Part shown: piece after piece, positions 11,260 to 23,661 of the stretch
How the letters are laid out: each line of letters opens with the position of its first letter
Position numbering within the stretch: position 1 is the stretch's first letter
Assembly (NCBI GenBank): GCA_030549775.1
Contig: CM060171.1
Location: 58,958,360-59,022,359 of the forward strand
DNA length: 64,000 bases
Direction of reading: 5' to 3'
Source of the DNA: Tamarix chinensis
Taxonomy: Eukaryota > Streptophyta > Magnoliopsida > Caryophyllales > Tamaricaceae
Notes under the pieces: generated by a model
Told to the model about the DNA's origin: nothing
Database searches by the model: none
Seen by the model: the letters and a program-made list of their open reading frames with translations, nothing else
Program-made: the position numbers and the translations under genes

Positions 11260-11790
11260 TCAAATTTGCCTAGAAATTCTAAAACAAGAGAGGAAATGAA
11301 CGATTAGCATGGAAGGAATCTCCGAGCTAAGTAGAGATAGGTCTGAGAATCTAAACAATATTTCCAGAGCATGTAGAGGCTTAGTAGATTTGATTTTCTT
11401 TTTAAATCTCAAAGATGGATTAATTATATCATCAATAGAATCGTATAAACAAGTTTCAACTTTGTGTTGAATCATCATGTTAAGGCCACCTAGAAATCTA
11501 GCACATGTTTGTTCCCTTCTCACATGGATGTCACATATAAATGCTAACCTCTAGAATTTCCTAACATATTCTTCAACATTAACTGTCCTTATCTAAGAAT
11601 TGCAAAAATAATGTAATTATCTTCCTCATAATCCTCAAGTACAAATTTATTTCTCAAATTTTTCTTAAGCTTATCCCAAGATTTGATTTTAGATTTACCC
11701 TATCTTTCCCTAGTTCTCTTCAAGTTATTATACTATATCCTAGCAAACTTCTTAAATGTGAGAGCAGCTAATTATGTGGGCTTAAGGTTT
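11260..11790 (-). pseudogene. Ty3/gypsy Gag (Retrotrans_gag) fragment
   Basis: From 11790 downward the minus strand encodes a degraded gag: RERQGKSKIKSWDKLKKNLR then KFVLEDYEEDNY. After frame breaks, the piece at 11260-11523 carries RFLGGLN, LYDSIDDII and a basic tail. The order and motifs match plant gypsy capsid domains (WD.LK..LR.KF, RFL.GL, E..YD...). Stops interrupt it. It shares orientation with the protease-RT pieces at 1-1540, but intervening insertions prevent proof that they are the same element. Confidence 0.7.
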
Positions 11791-12503
11791 GAATGGAGTT
11801 TAGGTAATATGATAAAGGCTAAATGATGGTGAGATAAAAGGTTATTAAACCGCCCGTTATTAAATCTTTAATAACGGTTCCTAACCGTTATCAAAAATAT
11901 AAAAAACCCCGCCAATATGAGCATAAACTGTATATTTAATAACAGTTTTTAAGAAACAACCGTTGTTAAAAAAAGGGTTTTAATAACGGTTACTACAAAA
12001 ACCCTTGTTAAAACATCATCCAATTAGAATTTCAGACATTATTTAGGCATTTATTAAACCCTAATACGTGTTAAATGAGCATAAATTTGAGATTAAATGT
12101 ACATTTTTATAACAGTTCTTATGCAAACCGTTATTAAAACCTATGTTTTAATAACGGTTTTCATAAGAACCATTATTAAAACTACAGTTTTTTTTAACGT
12201 TTTTGCAGTTTTGTTCCTGCCCACATACACAGTTGTATGTTCAAATAATTACCAAATCTGCTTTGTAAAACAACATCAATTGATAACAAATCTGTAATCA
12301 CACCATAATTTCAATCAATCCCTAGTTAATATGCATGTCTTAATACACCGGACATATATACTCAAGAATCAAAATTAGTAGGCATACCACAACTTGGTAG
12401 CTCTACACCCCAAAGTAAAAAGTTCATAAATCTAGCCTAGAAGACTGAAAGACATAGACAAAATACAAACCTGAACATGCATGTAGAATATATAGATCTC
12501 TAC

Positions 12504-13908
12504 CTAATACCGAATGAATGAGTACACGTGCTTGGCCCATTGTACTCTCAATTCATCAATTTCATCAACATTGTATTGCTGGCCTTGTGCATAATCATCG
12601 GTGAAAACCTATAATGCCCAAGTTTTGATTAATATACAGTTAGCACTTACGTCAAGTACCAAACATATATATCATGATTCATTAATGGAAAAATATCGAA
12701 AAGAAAACATACATGGCTTGGATCTATGTTGATTGATCTATTTTGGACTATCAGATCCATTGCTCTACATACATAGTATCCACAATCATTATCGTTTTGC
12801 TATTGTGGAAACTGTCAAATGAATTCAGTTAGCTCTCTAACTATTAGATATTTATTTTAATTAAAATAAAATACAAAATAGTTGTCTTCTTACTCACTAT
12901 GACAGGCTCGTATTGAACATTCTTTGGATCTGGGACACCATTCCCACCTCTCCTTTGATACGATGTCCGTAGTGCCCTAATAAATAGAGTTGGATACACA
13001 ATATTGTAAGTACGCATATATACCTCAAATAATGAAAGCTAGTAGAATATATGTATAAATAAGCTAATGAAGTAAGAAGTGAAAAGTATACTAACATGTC
13101 GATAAATTCCTTCCCACCACGATGAGCGACTTTAAAAGGCACATCATAGGGTTGAAGGGAATCAAACACATAGACTTTATTAAGATCAAGTCGGAGGGCG
13201 TACAAAAGCCAATGTTCAGTTGCGAGGTGATGAATGAGATAGAGCTTGTTGTGTCCCTCAATCAAAATGCGATCCGCTAAATATTTTATGTGCCTACCCT
13301 CTCTTATTGTACTAGCGTCAGCTATGTAGTATGGGCACACAAACACAATAGAGGACAACATTCCCTCTATCGCAGCTCAATTAGCTACCAACTTATGGAC
13401 GGCAAAAACAATGCATATTTGTTAATAACTAATAACTCATATAAGAGGTCATAAAATTCCAATTGTATAAGTTAAGAGTATTAAAATCTAAAAATGAAAT
13501 AATACTTACGTGACATAGACGGAGACACTCATGGTTGACATCCATTCCTGATTATAAATGTCGCTTATGTCAACCGTCGATACCATGTAAGTAGCATCGT
13601 CCCTCCCAACACATTCAGGACGACAATCAATGAAAATATAATTGTCCCTAAGGTAGTTTTGGGCATAAAAATACAATAAAGCTATTGCTGGTGGAGGTTG
13701 GCTTTTATGATCTGAAGAAGGAATCTTTTGTGGGGCAACTAATTTTTCAGATTTAGCTCTCTTTCCTTTTTCAGATTTAGCTCTCTTTCCTTTAGTAGTG
13801 CCCTGTTTTGTGTTGTTCGTTCTGCTAGTACCTCTCTTGGTTTTACTAGCAGAATTAGTCTTCTTTTTTGATTCCTTAATTGATAATATTAAACAAATTA
13901 TGCATTGA

Positions 13909-13942
<34 letters not shown>

Positions 13943-15762
13943 AAAAGGTATGAATAGTGTAACTACTAAACAAGGTCTAATAAAGATGTCAAATGTCAAT
14001 ATCTCTTTAGTAGTGAGACGTATTTGATCCGTAGGCCAAGCCACAAAGCTTCCATGAGCTTCTAGTACTGTGGTTGCCTCATCGCTCTCTTTATAACAAG
14101 GCAAGTGCGCACTGCCAATGATTGGAGTGTCAATACTCACCGGCCTTATATTTAGGGCTAAATTGTACCCGTGGATTGTTTGCATTTGGGTACTGTGACT
14201 GATGCGGACCCTTCCTTTTGCCAAAAGTGTTGAAAGGTCATTCGCTAATAAGTCACATTTATGCAAACCCTAAACAAAAATATTACACATTGTTAATAAT
14301 TTGTTACACCGAATACATTTAATAACAATTCATAGTTTGTAATGCTTACCTCGGGAAGAGTAGAAAGACGTGCATCAGCTTCACAACTATCTCTGACGTT
14401 ATTTACATTAGGTATGTGAAGCTGATCATGGTCTACTGAATCAGATAGCTTATACCCTTGAGATTTAATAAATGAAAACTATTGCTCCATTGTTGCCATT
14501 CGTTCAACTGCCACGTTCAATTTTTGGGTGAGGATGGAGACTTGCTCATTAGTGCTACGAGAACAACAAGATCGACCACATATGTTCGTTCTCGTAACAC
14601 CCAATCCAAGGCCCTTGTGTCTTCCAGGGTGTTCTACAATTCCTGTAGCTTGGGACACAATGCTATATTGGTCTGCCTCCTCACCATCTGACGTTTCAAG
14701 TTCGTCCTGTAATGTATATAATATATGTAAATTTAACTTATAGGAATAAGCATAATATAATAGTTTTCAAAAAGAAAACTAAGTAGGGTTCTAGATATCT
14801 ATAAACTTACAAATGTTTTGGCTGCAACATCAACATATTCATTAATATATCTATCTCTTGTTGCTCTAGCCTTCTTCCATAATGTACCAATATTGATGGA
14901 CGAGGTACATGGGTCCAAGTCTTGGGCTAGGAGCTAAAAATCAAAAAATATTCTTAATTAAGAATATTATTATAAAATTTGACATTTACATGTAAATAGA
15001 TAAATCACAAAATGCATACTCCTCTTCAAGGCCCGCATAGCCTTTGCGAGCCATATTATGCCGGTATTTATTTTGCTTCACAATCTCTTTATTTTGGGTA
15101 CTTTTTTTCTATGTGACAAGCCAAAACATAGTGACATGGTTATTTCAATATTAAGCATAATACTGGGATCGATACAAAAAGTTTAATTGTTATCTAACAA
15201 GTACCTTAAAATCCCCCGTAAGATGATATGCAATGAATTGGTTCCAACTTTCTTGATCGATGAAATCATATCATTTGGGTGGGTTCTGTCGTAGAGAACC
15301 ATCCCTCTTTCTACGAGCTAAATATGACCTAAATGTTCTTAGATGCTCCCCACAATGTCTAAGAAGCCATTTCTTCCTACTCTCTGGGACATTGAACACT
15401 CTTTGCAAAATAAGACATGTAGATGTATACCGATGTTAATGTAATAAAATTAATAACATTTGACATACAAAAATGATTATATAAAATAGCATATTTACCG
15501 TGATTTCCTACCAAATATGCTCCTTATGACCCTTTGGAACCTGCTTTCAATTATTATAGGAGATAGGAACACGGTTACGGGTCACAAGTGAAATATAAGT
15601 CAAGAACATATCTGCGTAAGGGCCAATGGGAAGATTGTAAGTATTCCATCCCAACTCGACTAATTCTCCTCTATTCCTCATGTCTGTGATGATTCTCATA
15701 ATCGTAGGTCCTCTCTTCCCTTCTTCATCACTGTTGTCCCTATCAATATTTTTGTTGGCCAT
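12504..15762 (-). pseudogene. CACTA second gene (TnpA/Transposase_24-like plus Ulp1-like), broken copy
   Basis: It is exon-by-exon collinear with the intact gene at 49399-52643. The N-terminal GPTIMRIITDMRNRGELVEL segment (15547-15762), the Transposase_24-like exon (about 15206-15410), the basic linker and the HWLL...VYVFDSL part of the Ulp1 domain (13090-13373) are all recognisable. At least three nonsense codons separate it from the intact paralogue: TGA at 15547-15549 in place of a Trp codon, TAG at 14479-14481 in place of Glu, and TAG at 12800-12802 just before the catalytic NDCGYY. The exon-6 donor also appears lost near 13995-14003. Nucleotide similarity to the intact copy is high by eye. 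Confidence 0.85.
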
Positions 15763-15939
15763 ATCTCTACAAAAAATAAATAAATAAATTATGTTAGAAT
15801 GTTATGTATTGAGCATAATAATGTACCATTATATTATCGATACGAATCATGCTTAGAAAGAATTAATCTCAAATGTATCATGCTATTCTATATATATATA
15901 TACGAATCATGCCAACACGTTTCAAAAAAGATATTAATA

Positions 15940-16106
15940 CTAACCCTAACCCTAATTAACCATAATTAACCATAATAAACAATAAACCCTAACCCTAACC
16001 CTAGCTAATTAACCATAATTTATTATAATAAAACCTAACCCTAAACCTCATAAAACCCTAATCCCTAAACCTAGCTAAATTTAATTAAACCATAATATAT
16101 AAATCA

Positions 16107-16166
<60 letters not shown>

Positions 16167-16170
16167 CATC
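15940..16170. repeat. CCCTAA-type repeats followed by an ATT microsatellite
   Basis: Short runs of CCCTAA(C) (two to three units each, several runs between 15950 and 16080) precede about 22 ATT units (16110-16165). The same pair of features occurs at the homologous place in the full CACTA (57119-57420), so they belong to the transposon rather than to a chromosome end. Confidence 0.8.
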
Positions 16171-16661
16171 AGCATCATCATACGTAATTATTTCTCTCTA
16201 TTTAATTATTCACTTTTATATATTCCTTATTTTCTATATCTATTTAATCCTCATCAAATAGTAATCATTAACATATGCATCTCTAATTGAAATTCTCATT
16301 TAATGATGCATGTGCATATGTAAAATATATTTTCATTTCATTATATGATATTTCCTATATCTTATTGCTAGTGTCCTATACTTATTAATGAAAATATGTG
16401 TATGTATATATATATATATATATATATAGTTTTTATGAGTGAAAATGTATATAATTCTACACTCACATTCATATTATATATATATGTAAAGGTATCGGCC
16501 AACATATGCATTTGTTAATATATAACAATAACGCAACAAATTCAACAACGAACAACAAAATTTTCAACCAACACGTTCAACAACACATTTTCGAACGACA
16601 AACCGCAATCTTTCAATAACAAACAAATGAAACCTTGTAGCAACATGCATGCATTTATATT

Positions 16662-16699
<38 letters not shown>

Positions 16700-17299
16700 A
16701 GTAGATAAAAAGTTACGAGAGTAAGAACAAACACATACATAAAGTGAGCTAGCTACAAACACAACGGCGAGCAAGTTGAGAGAGGCAAGGGCTTCAAACA
16801 CGATGGAGGATGAAGGTGCAAGTGCTAGCTAGCTAGCTTCGGAACAATGACAGCACGCACATGCAGAGCTGACAATGGTAGAGGCATGGTCGAGAGTTGG
16901 CAGTGCGAGGGTCTCCCTTATTTGAGAGGAGCCGAAGTGGTGGTGCACGGTGTGGTGGTGCGAGGGTTTGCAAGGAGAAGGAGAGTAAGAGAACGAAGGT
17001 GCAGAGAGTCTGAAACTTTTGGCACGAAATAGAACTGAGCGAAATAAAAGTTTGATTTTGGAGTTTTAATAATGGTTCCTGAGAGAACCATTATTAAAAC
17101 CTTTGGACTTTTGACAACGGTTCTTATATGAATCATTATTAAAACATCCGTGCAAATTTTAACGTTGCCCTTTTATTAACGGTTTTGAACTAGAACCGTT
17201 ATCAAAACTCTCCCGCCCATTAATTTTCACGCGTTTGACAATGGTTTTCGAATCACCATTATTATTGTTTCGTTATTATTTTCCATTTTCGTAGTAGTG

Positions 17300-18792
17300 G
17301 TAGGAGAGTGATGATGATGATTTGGTGATGATCGTTTAACAATGATGATGGTTCAAATGGTACAGCCTAATTAGCCTATGCATTTGATGATGGATTGATG
17401 ATGATGTTTAGTTTCAAAAGATAGGGTTTGGATGTAGGTTATAAGAATGGTTTAGGGTTAGGGTTAGGGTTTGGTTCGAAAAGAGGGAAATAAGGTGGTG
17501 TTTGGTTGGTATGGATGGTTTAGAGTTTCGAAGCGATGGTTTAGGGCTTCAGTTTTGTATACCGATTTAGTGCTTTCATTAACCACGAGTTAGAGTGGGA
17601 TTTTTATGGTAATTATGGAAGGAAAATTTGGATTAAGAATAGTAGATAAGATATAGATTAATCTCTAATTCACACAGACGAAGAGATTAAAACTTTCAAG
17701 CCAAACCGTTCACACAGATTCGATTTGCTTGAGTTTGAACTCACACGGAACTCATTCAATGTTGATCTTCAACTTTAGTTCAGTTCAATCTCATTCTATA
17801 GTATGCTCGACATTCATGAATAATATAACCTTTCTACCACTAGCTAAAGTATATTCTAAAAGATTCCAAGCTAAAAGATATTATGTTACCTTTATGCTAA
17901 ATTTATGCTAACTTTATTCTCCTACTTTTTTACTTAATGAATAAATTAGATAAATTAATTAATAATAACTAAAAATCCTTCCAATATATTCCCCATGCAT
18001 GTGGTCACTCCATCCTTGAATGCCACGCATGCCATGCATATGCATGTCAACACTTAGTTGCTTTTTTGTTAAGTTTCGAGCAACATAACCATCTGTTGGT
18101 CTTCAAATTTACGGGAGACACTTTCCAAATGAAGAATAATTGGTTCCATAATTATAAAATCCAATTCTTGAGTGTTTTCTCCAATATCAATTACATAAAT
18201 AATCATTAAGTGCTTTTTTGGTGTGGAGGTAATAGAGGTATAAAAATTACCACAATATTTTATATATCTTATATAGTGTATTTAAAATTAAAGAATTTTT
18301 CTCAGACGAATACTCATTTTAGATATTAATTTGATCTAAAATGGGTAAATCTTTTAAAATATTTTTATTTAGCTTAAAAATTTGATATAAAAGGTATAAA
18401 ATAGGGGGTTTTCCATCCATATTACCCTATACTATGGATGTAAATAAACTAAGTCGAGGTATAGTTAAGTTCAACTTATTTATAAATGAGCTAAGATTTT
18501 ATTGAGTTGGGTCAATTCAGATCGTGGACTTTTGTGATAAACAAGCCGAGCTCATGAGATTTTTTCACTATAAATGAGTTAGAGCCTAAATTTTCCATGC
18601 TCAAGCTCGACTCATTTATTAAGAGAACCTAAAATTGATACTCAAGCTCATCTCATTTAACTAATCGAACGAGATGAGTTGAGTCTAAAAAGCTAGCAAA
18701 CTGGATCTATTCATGTATAGTCCTATCCTATACCAAATAAGCCCTAATTAGAACCGTACGGAAGAGAAAAGAAAAGACCAGGGAGGTAGTTG
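17300..18792. other. Intergenic stretch; one MITE-like segment
   Basis: No gene was recognised. 17300-17400 is rich in GATGATG. GGTTAGGGTTAGGG occurs near 17455. 18430-18720 contains many GAGCTC/CTCATTTA phrases in both orientations, as in short hAT-like elements of plants, but I could not define ends. Confidence 0.4.
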
Positions 18793-18797
18793 TTAAT

Positions 18798-20415
18798 TAA
18801 AATACCCAAAACTTTTAATTTAGAAAATTATGTTAAAATAGAAATTTATTATGGAAATTGATTAAATAAATTATTTTTATTTAAATAAGGGTAAATTTTC
18901 AAAAAAAATCAAGAAGAAAAGAATAAAGAATTTAATTAGGAAAAAATAGGGTGTTTTGCTAATCAAAATAGAATTTAGGAAAAATTACCCAGAATATCCT
19001 AGATTAATATAAAAAGAGAATTTGACTATTATTTTACTAAATTTTATTTTTTTAAATATTTAAAAATACACAAATACTCTAAATACCCTAACAAACCTAT
19101 TTTTCCTTTTTTTCCTTTCTTTTTCCTTTTCTTTCCTCTCTTTCTCCTTTCTCCTTTTTTTTTATTTTTTTTTATTTTTTCCCCTTCTTCCCTTGCATTA
19201 GGCCAACCCTCCTATCATGGCCCAACTCCTCTCCCCTTCTTCTTCCCCTATGTGGCCCAACCCGCCAACCTTTTGTTTTCCTCTGCCTCACACGCCCGGT
19301 CTCTCCTTCTTTTTCTTCTTTTCTTTTCCCTTAGACTGGCCAACTAGCCCACCCTTCCTTCTTCCTCCCTTCTCCCTCCCATGTGAGGTAGGTCGAGACC
19401 TAGAACCTCGTACCACCAATAGCCCAACCACCATACCACCATCATGCCTCTCTCCCTCCTCTCACCATCCTTTTCCTTTCCTTTTTTGGCCTCAACCAGC
19501 CCCACACCTCCTCCCACATGTGCCCCCTCCCTTTCCTTTTCTCCTCCCCGACTAAACCTGTAGCTGCCATTTATAGGCTCATATTGGCCTACCACAGCCA
19601 ATCGGTGAGCTCTGCCACACCTTCCCCCTTATCATCTTCCCCCTTTGTCTTATCCTCCCTCCAGTGGCCTATAAATACCCCCAACTGATCCCATTCGACC
19701 TCTTTTTTCTGCCAAGAAAATCAACCCTCCTTGCACCACCACCACTTTAGACACAATCCCCACTATCACTGCCCAACACCACCGCCCGAAATACCTCCCA
19801 AACTCTTCCCTGCATTACCATTTATCAAACCACACCACTCACCACCTCTAATTTTCCCTATAGGAGCCATCCTAGCCTTGCAAAGTAGGATACTCAATTT
19901 GCCACTTTGTACCCATTGTTGCGCCTCTCGCCACATTGCGCCACCATTTTTGCCACATCCACAACCTCTCTTTCCATTTAAACCACTCAGCAAAGTCTCC
20001 CCTACCTCCCTCTGCCTTCCTTTCTCCCTGCCTCCCTCTCCTTCACCCCTTCCTCCTTCTCCACCACCTTCGGCCACCACAACAACCACCACTTGCGTTG
20101 CCACTTTTGTTGCACCACCATCACCATTCCAACCCTCTCAACCTAAAGATTCCACCACCACCACAACCAACATATCACTCACCCTCTTCTAGCCTAAAAA
20201 GCCACCTCTCCAGCCCCCACTTCCTCCTCCACCGCCATCGCTGCCGCCTAGCTACCACTACCTCTAGGTTATGCCCTATCCTCCCTAACCTTTATTATTA
20301 TTTTATTTGTTATTATCATTATCATTTTTATTATTAATATTATCATTATTACTATTACTATTAATATTATTGTTATTACTATTATTATCGTCATTATTAT
20401 TATTATTATCATTGC

Positions 20416-20487
<72 letters not shown>

Positions 20488-20511
20488 TATCATTACTATT
20501 TTTATTATTAC

Positions 20512-20559
<48 letters not shown>

Positions 20560-20568
20560 TCGTATTAA

Positions 20569-20618
<50 letters not shown>

Positions 20619-20734
20619 ATTGAACTACTATTACTAATTTTATTATCATTATGATTATTCAAACTCTTGTTGTTATTATCATCATCATCATCATCATTAT
20701 TATTACCTTTATCACTATCATTACTATTTCTACT

Positions 20735-20781
<47 letters not shown>

Positions 20782-23656
20782 AATTATTATTATCATTATC
20801 ATTATTGTCACTATTTTATTATTATTATTATTATTATCATTATTATCATTATCATTATTGTCACTATTTTAGTATTATTATTATTATTATTATTATTATG
20901 ATTCGGGTTATTATTATCATCACCATTATCATTATCATTATTATTATTATCATTGTTAATATTAAAGTTATTATCTTTAGTGTTGTAAACATTGTTAATA
21001 ATACCATAAAATGGACCAATATAACTACCAAGACCTATTTTGAATGATTAACTACTTTAAGAATAATACCCTTATTTTTACTTATAAAACTACTACTATT
21101 ATTAGTAACTGTAATACTAGGTTATGATAAAGGTAAAGTACGAAATTTTGATAAACTTGGTAAGAGGGAAGTTAACCCTACTATTTTCCTCTTATAGGTG
21201 AACCAAGTCAAAACCCTAAGGAGGTGTAGGAGCGTGCTCCAAGCCTAGTGTTGTTTTAGGTAAGGATATGGTTAAGGCTTAATATATGTGAAAAATGTGT
21301 TATGTGTGTTGATTTGATGCGTTTGTGCCTTATATATTATGGATTATGTTCTTGTAGTGCAGCTTGCTAAGCATGGAGCTATGGTAAGTTGCATGTATTT
21401 TATGACATGTGTAATGTGGTATTGTTGCTTGTTCAGGGAATGTGCTTATGCAATGTTGCCCCTCATGACATGCATGATAGGAAGCCCTAAATTGTGTGAT
21501 GTGGTTGTGAGAGAAATAGAAAAGGGTGAGAAAAGTGAGTTAACTAGAGAATGGTAAATATGGCCTAAATATCTCATGACTTATGGATGCACAAAAGGAG
21601 GAATAATGGGTATAAATTAAAGGAATGGACCAAAACATGCATGGGGAGTCTAGGGTTTGCATGGGATGTTAGCCCTTACATGGTATGACTCTTACATTGG
21701 AAAAGGTGACTTGAGGATTAAGTAAGGTAAGGGAAGAATTATTGGGGTAATTGGAGTCCATATCTAAAAAATAGAATGTGGGTTGGTGTAAGGATGCATG
21801 GGAGACTTAAATAGGGTTTTGGAAGGAAACCCTATATGAGAGAAGTGTGTAAGGAAGGAAAAACTAATGGAAATGGTTAGAATGTGGAATATAAAATGGA
21901 AGGGGTGTCGCATGGAGGAAAAGTGAGCCAAGTGAGAAAAAGGTATTTTGGTGTTGAGGGGGTGACATAAAAGAAAGGAGAAGTACTAGGGTTTCGAGAA
22001 GCAAATTAGGGTTTTTTTGATCATGTGTGGGAGTTGGATAGTGAGGTTGTGATGCTGGGTGTGGTTCAAGGGAAATGATGGTTTTGGTAATAAACAAGAG
22101 TTTTGGGTTCTCACGGTGAATGGGAAAGATGGGAAGGAAGTCTCAGGGTCATAGGTTGTGTTGAATATGTGTCATGTGGAAGAGGGTATGGTAAGTAGGA
22201 GAGATAAAAGGATAACATCGTTTGAGGAAAGAGAGGGCTATGGTTTTGGGATGGCCAACAAGGGTTTCATGGCTACATGTGCAAAATAGCAAGTAAAGTG
22301 TGGTGCTTGGGGATTAACCGAGTGAGGTGATGAATTGGGGGCAAATGAGCATGAATTATGTGGGATAGAGGAAGGTTAGGCTATACAGGCCAAATTAGGG
22401 TTTCTTGGAGGAAAACCCTAGAGAGTCATAGTGAGTTGACTCAAAGATATGGAAAGTAGGCTTCGGAGTTGGGTATTCATGGTAATGAGGAAAAAGTGGA
22501 GAGGAATGTCTGGATGCACCAGAGGGTATAGAAGTCCCATGATATGAGATGGGATTTTTGGGAAGCTAAGAATAAAAGGGGTGATCATGGGAAGTCTAGT
22601 GGGTCAAGCATGTCTAGTCAGGGTTGTGTGTGGAATAAGATACAATAAAATTATAAACAATTAAAGTGAAAGATCATCAAGCCAAATCCTGGTGAGGATA
22701 TATATTTCCGGTCCACCGGTTATAATAGTGGGGTTCTCGTACTCATGTGGAATTAATATGAGAAATGTGTAAGGCAGAAATATAAGACATGGAAAGATAC
22801 TAATTACTTACAATGGAACAATAAGTGAGTCTGTGCCAATGACGTTGATTTTTCGGTCCACCGGTTATAACAGTGGTCAGGTGCGTTTTACCCTGTGTAG
22901 TGATTTTGGTCCATCGGCTATAATAGTGGTCAGGTGCATTCTACCCTATGTAGTGTTTTTGGTCAACCGGCTATAATAGTGGGGTTCCTATACTTATTCG
23001 GAATTAATATAATAAATGTGTAAGACAAAATACTAGTTTAATTTTAGCCTAATGATATGAACTTGAATTATAATTTATATGCCTTACTTGTTTATTTTCT
23101 TGCTGGCGTTACCCATATGGTTACCTTCCTCAGTACGTAGCATACTAACCACCCGTTTCATAGGTGCTACTCATTCTCACGAGCAGATAACCCTTTTGAA
23201 TTTGTGCAGGTAGGAGGTACCATCTTTGATGCCTATGATACTTATGAGGTATTGGGCGAGGCTGAGAGTTGATTGTTGGACTTGGCATGGGGGTTTGAGA
23301 GAAATGTAAGTCCGACTCTCTTTTTTATCTCTATTTACTTATGTTTTCATTTTATTTCAATTTCGTTTTATTGTATTGTACCTTTTATCCCTTTTGGGAA
23401 CTTTGACTATATACCGTATTTGAGTTGTAATAACATTTTATCGTGCACTCTGACTTTCTTGGTATAAACATTTCACTTTTCTATGTATCTTTGTTTTAAG
23501 TGTGTCTAATGTCTTGTGAAAAATTTTCCTTAACTTTGTGGTTGGTCTGAGACTGGCTGAGGGATGGGCTTGAACTGATCACGGTGGTAGCACCCCTAGT
23601 ACTTGTATTTGTTTGATTAAATGAAAATTTTAACTATGATTTTTGGGGGTGTTACA
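18798..23656 (+). mobile_element. Giant solo LTR, copy B (4859 bp, TSD TTAAT)
   Basis: It starts TAAAATACCCAAAAC (the usual TG has become TA) and ends GGGGGTGTTACA. TTAAT flanks it at 18793-18797 and 23657-23661. The internal order matches copies A and C: pyrimidine tract (19090-19190), GC-rich zone with TATAAATA at 19670-19677, a long ATT/ATC trinucleotide region, donor-like block 1 (21211-21265), repeat cluster of CCACCGGYTATAATAGTGG (22705-22990) and acceptor-like block 2 (23120-23210). It is the most diverged of the three: the shared 3' hairpin is not evident and the region 21600-22620 differs from A and C. The open frames inside are low-complexity artefacts. Confidence 0.88.
20290..20960 (+). 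repeat. ATT/ATC trinucleotide microsatellite complex
   Basis: About 650 bp are made almost entirely of ATT units interrupted by runs of ATC (for example 20450-20490 and 20730-20780). It occupies the same slot in solo LTR B as the ATT-rich zones of copies A (4085-4470) and C (28370-29210). The poly-Asn, poly-Ile and poly-Leu reading frames across it are not genes. Confidence 0.95.
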
Positions 23657-23661
23657 TTAAT

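Larger units (their letters stand above)
11841..17299 (-). mobile_element. Internally deleted CACTA (En/Spm) transposon, about 5.5 kb
   Basis: The right end is an inverted CACTACTACG terminus at 17289-17299. Near both ends are degenerate TAATAACGGTT/AACCGTTATTA subterminal repeats (11855-12190 and 17060-17270). The left side aligns from a GGTTATTAAACCGCCCGTTATT phrase onward with the full element at 48589-58663, but the outermost 60-70 bp with the CACTA tip is absent. Relative to the full copy, the TNP2 transposase gene and the 157-aa ORF are deleted: position about 15830 here corresponds to about 52700 there, and about 15900 to about 56070. The second gene remains, as a pseudogene. It is therefore a non-autonomous relic. 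Confidence 0.85.

Noticed and set aside
15950..16080. A chromosome end or large interstitial telomere
   Set aside because: The CCCTAA runs have only two or three units each and occur at homologous places in two CACTA elements.
19217..20337. Pro-rich and His-rich open frames
   Set aside because: Same LTR zone in copy B; low complexity, frames open on both strands, no conservation with the sister copies.
20269..21047. Long open frames encoding poly-Asn, poly-Ile, poly-Leu or poly-Ser
   Set aside because: They are translations of ATT/ATC trinucleotide repeats on both strands; no non-repetitive coding sequence is attached.
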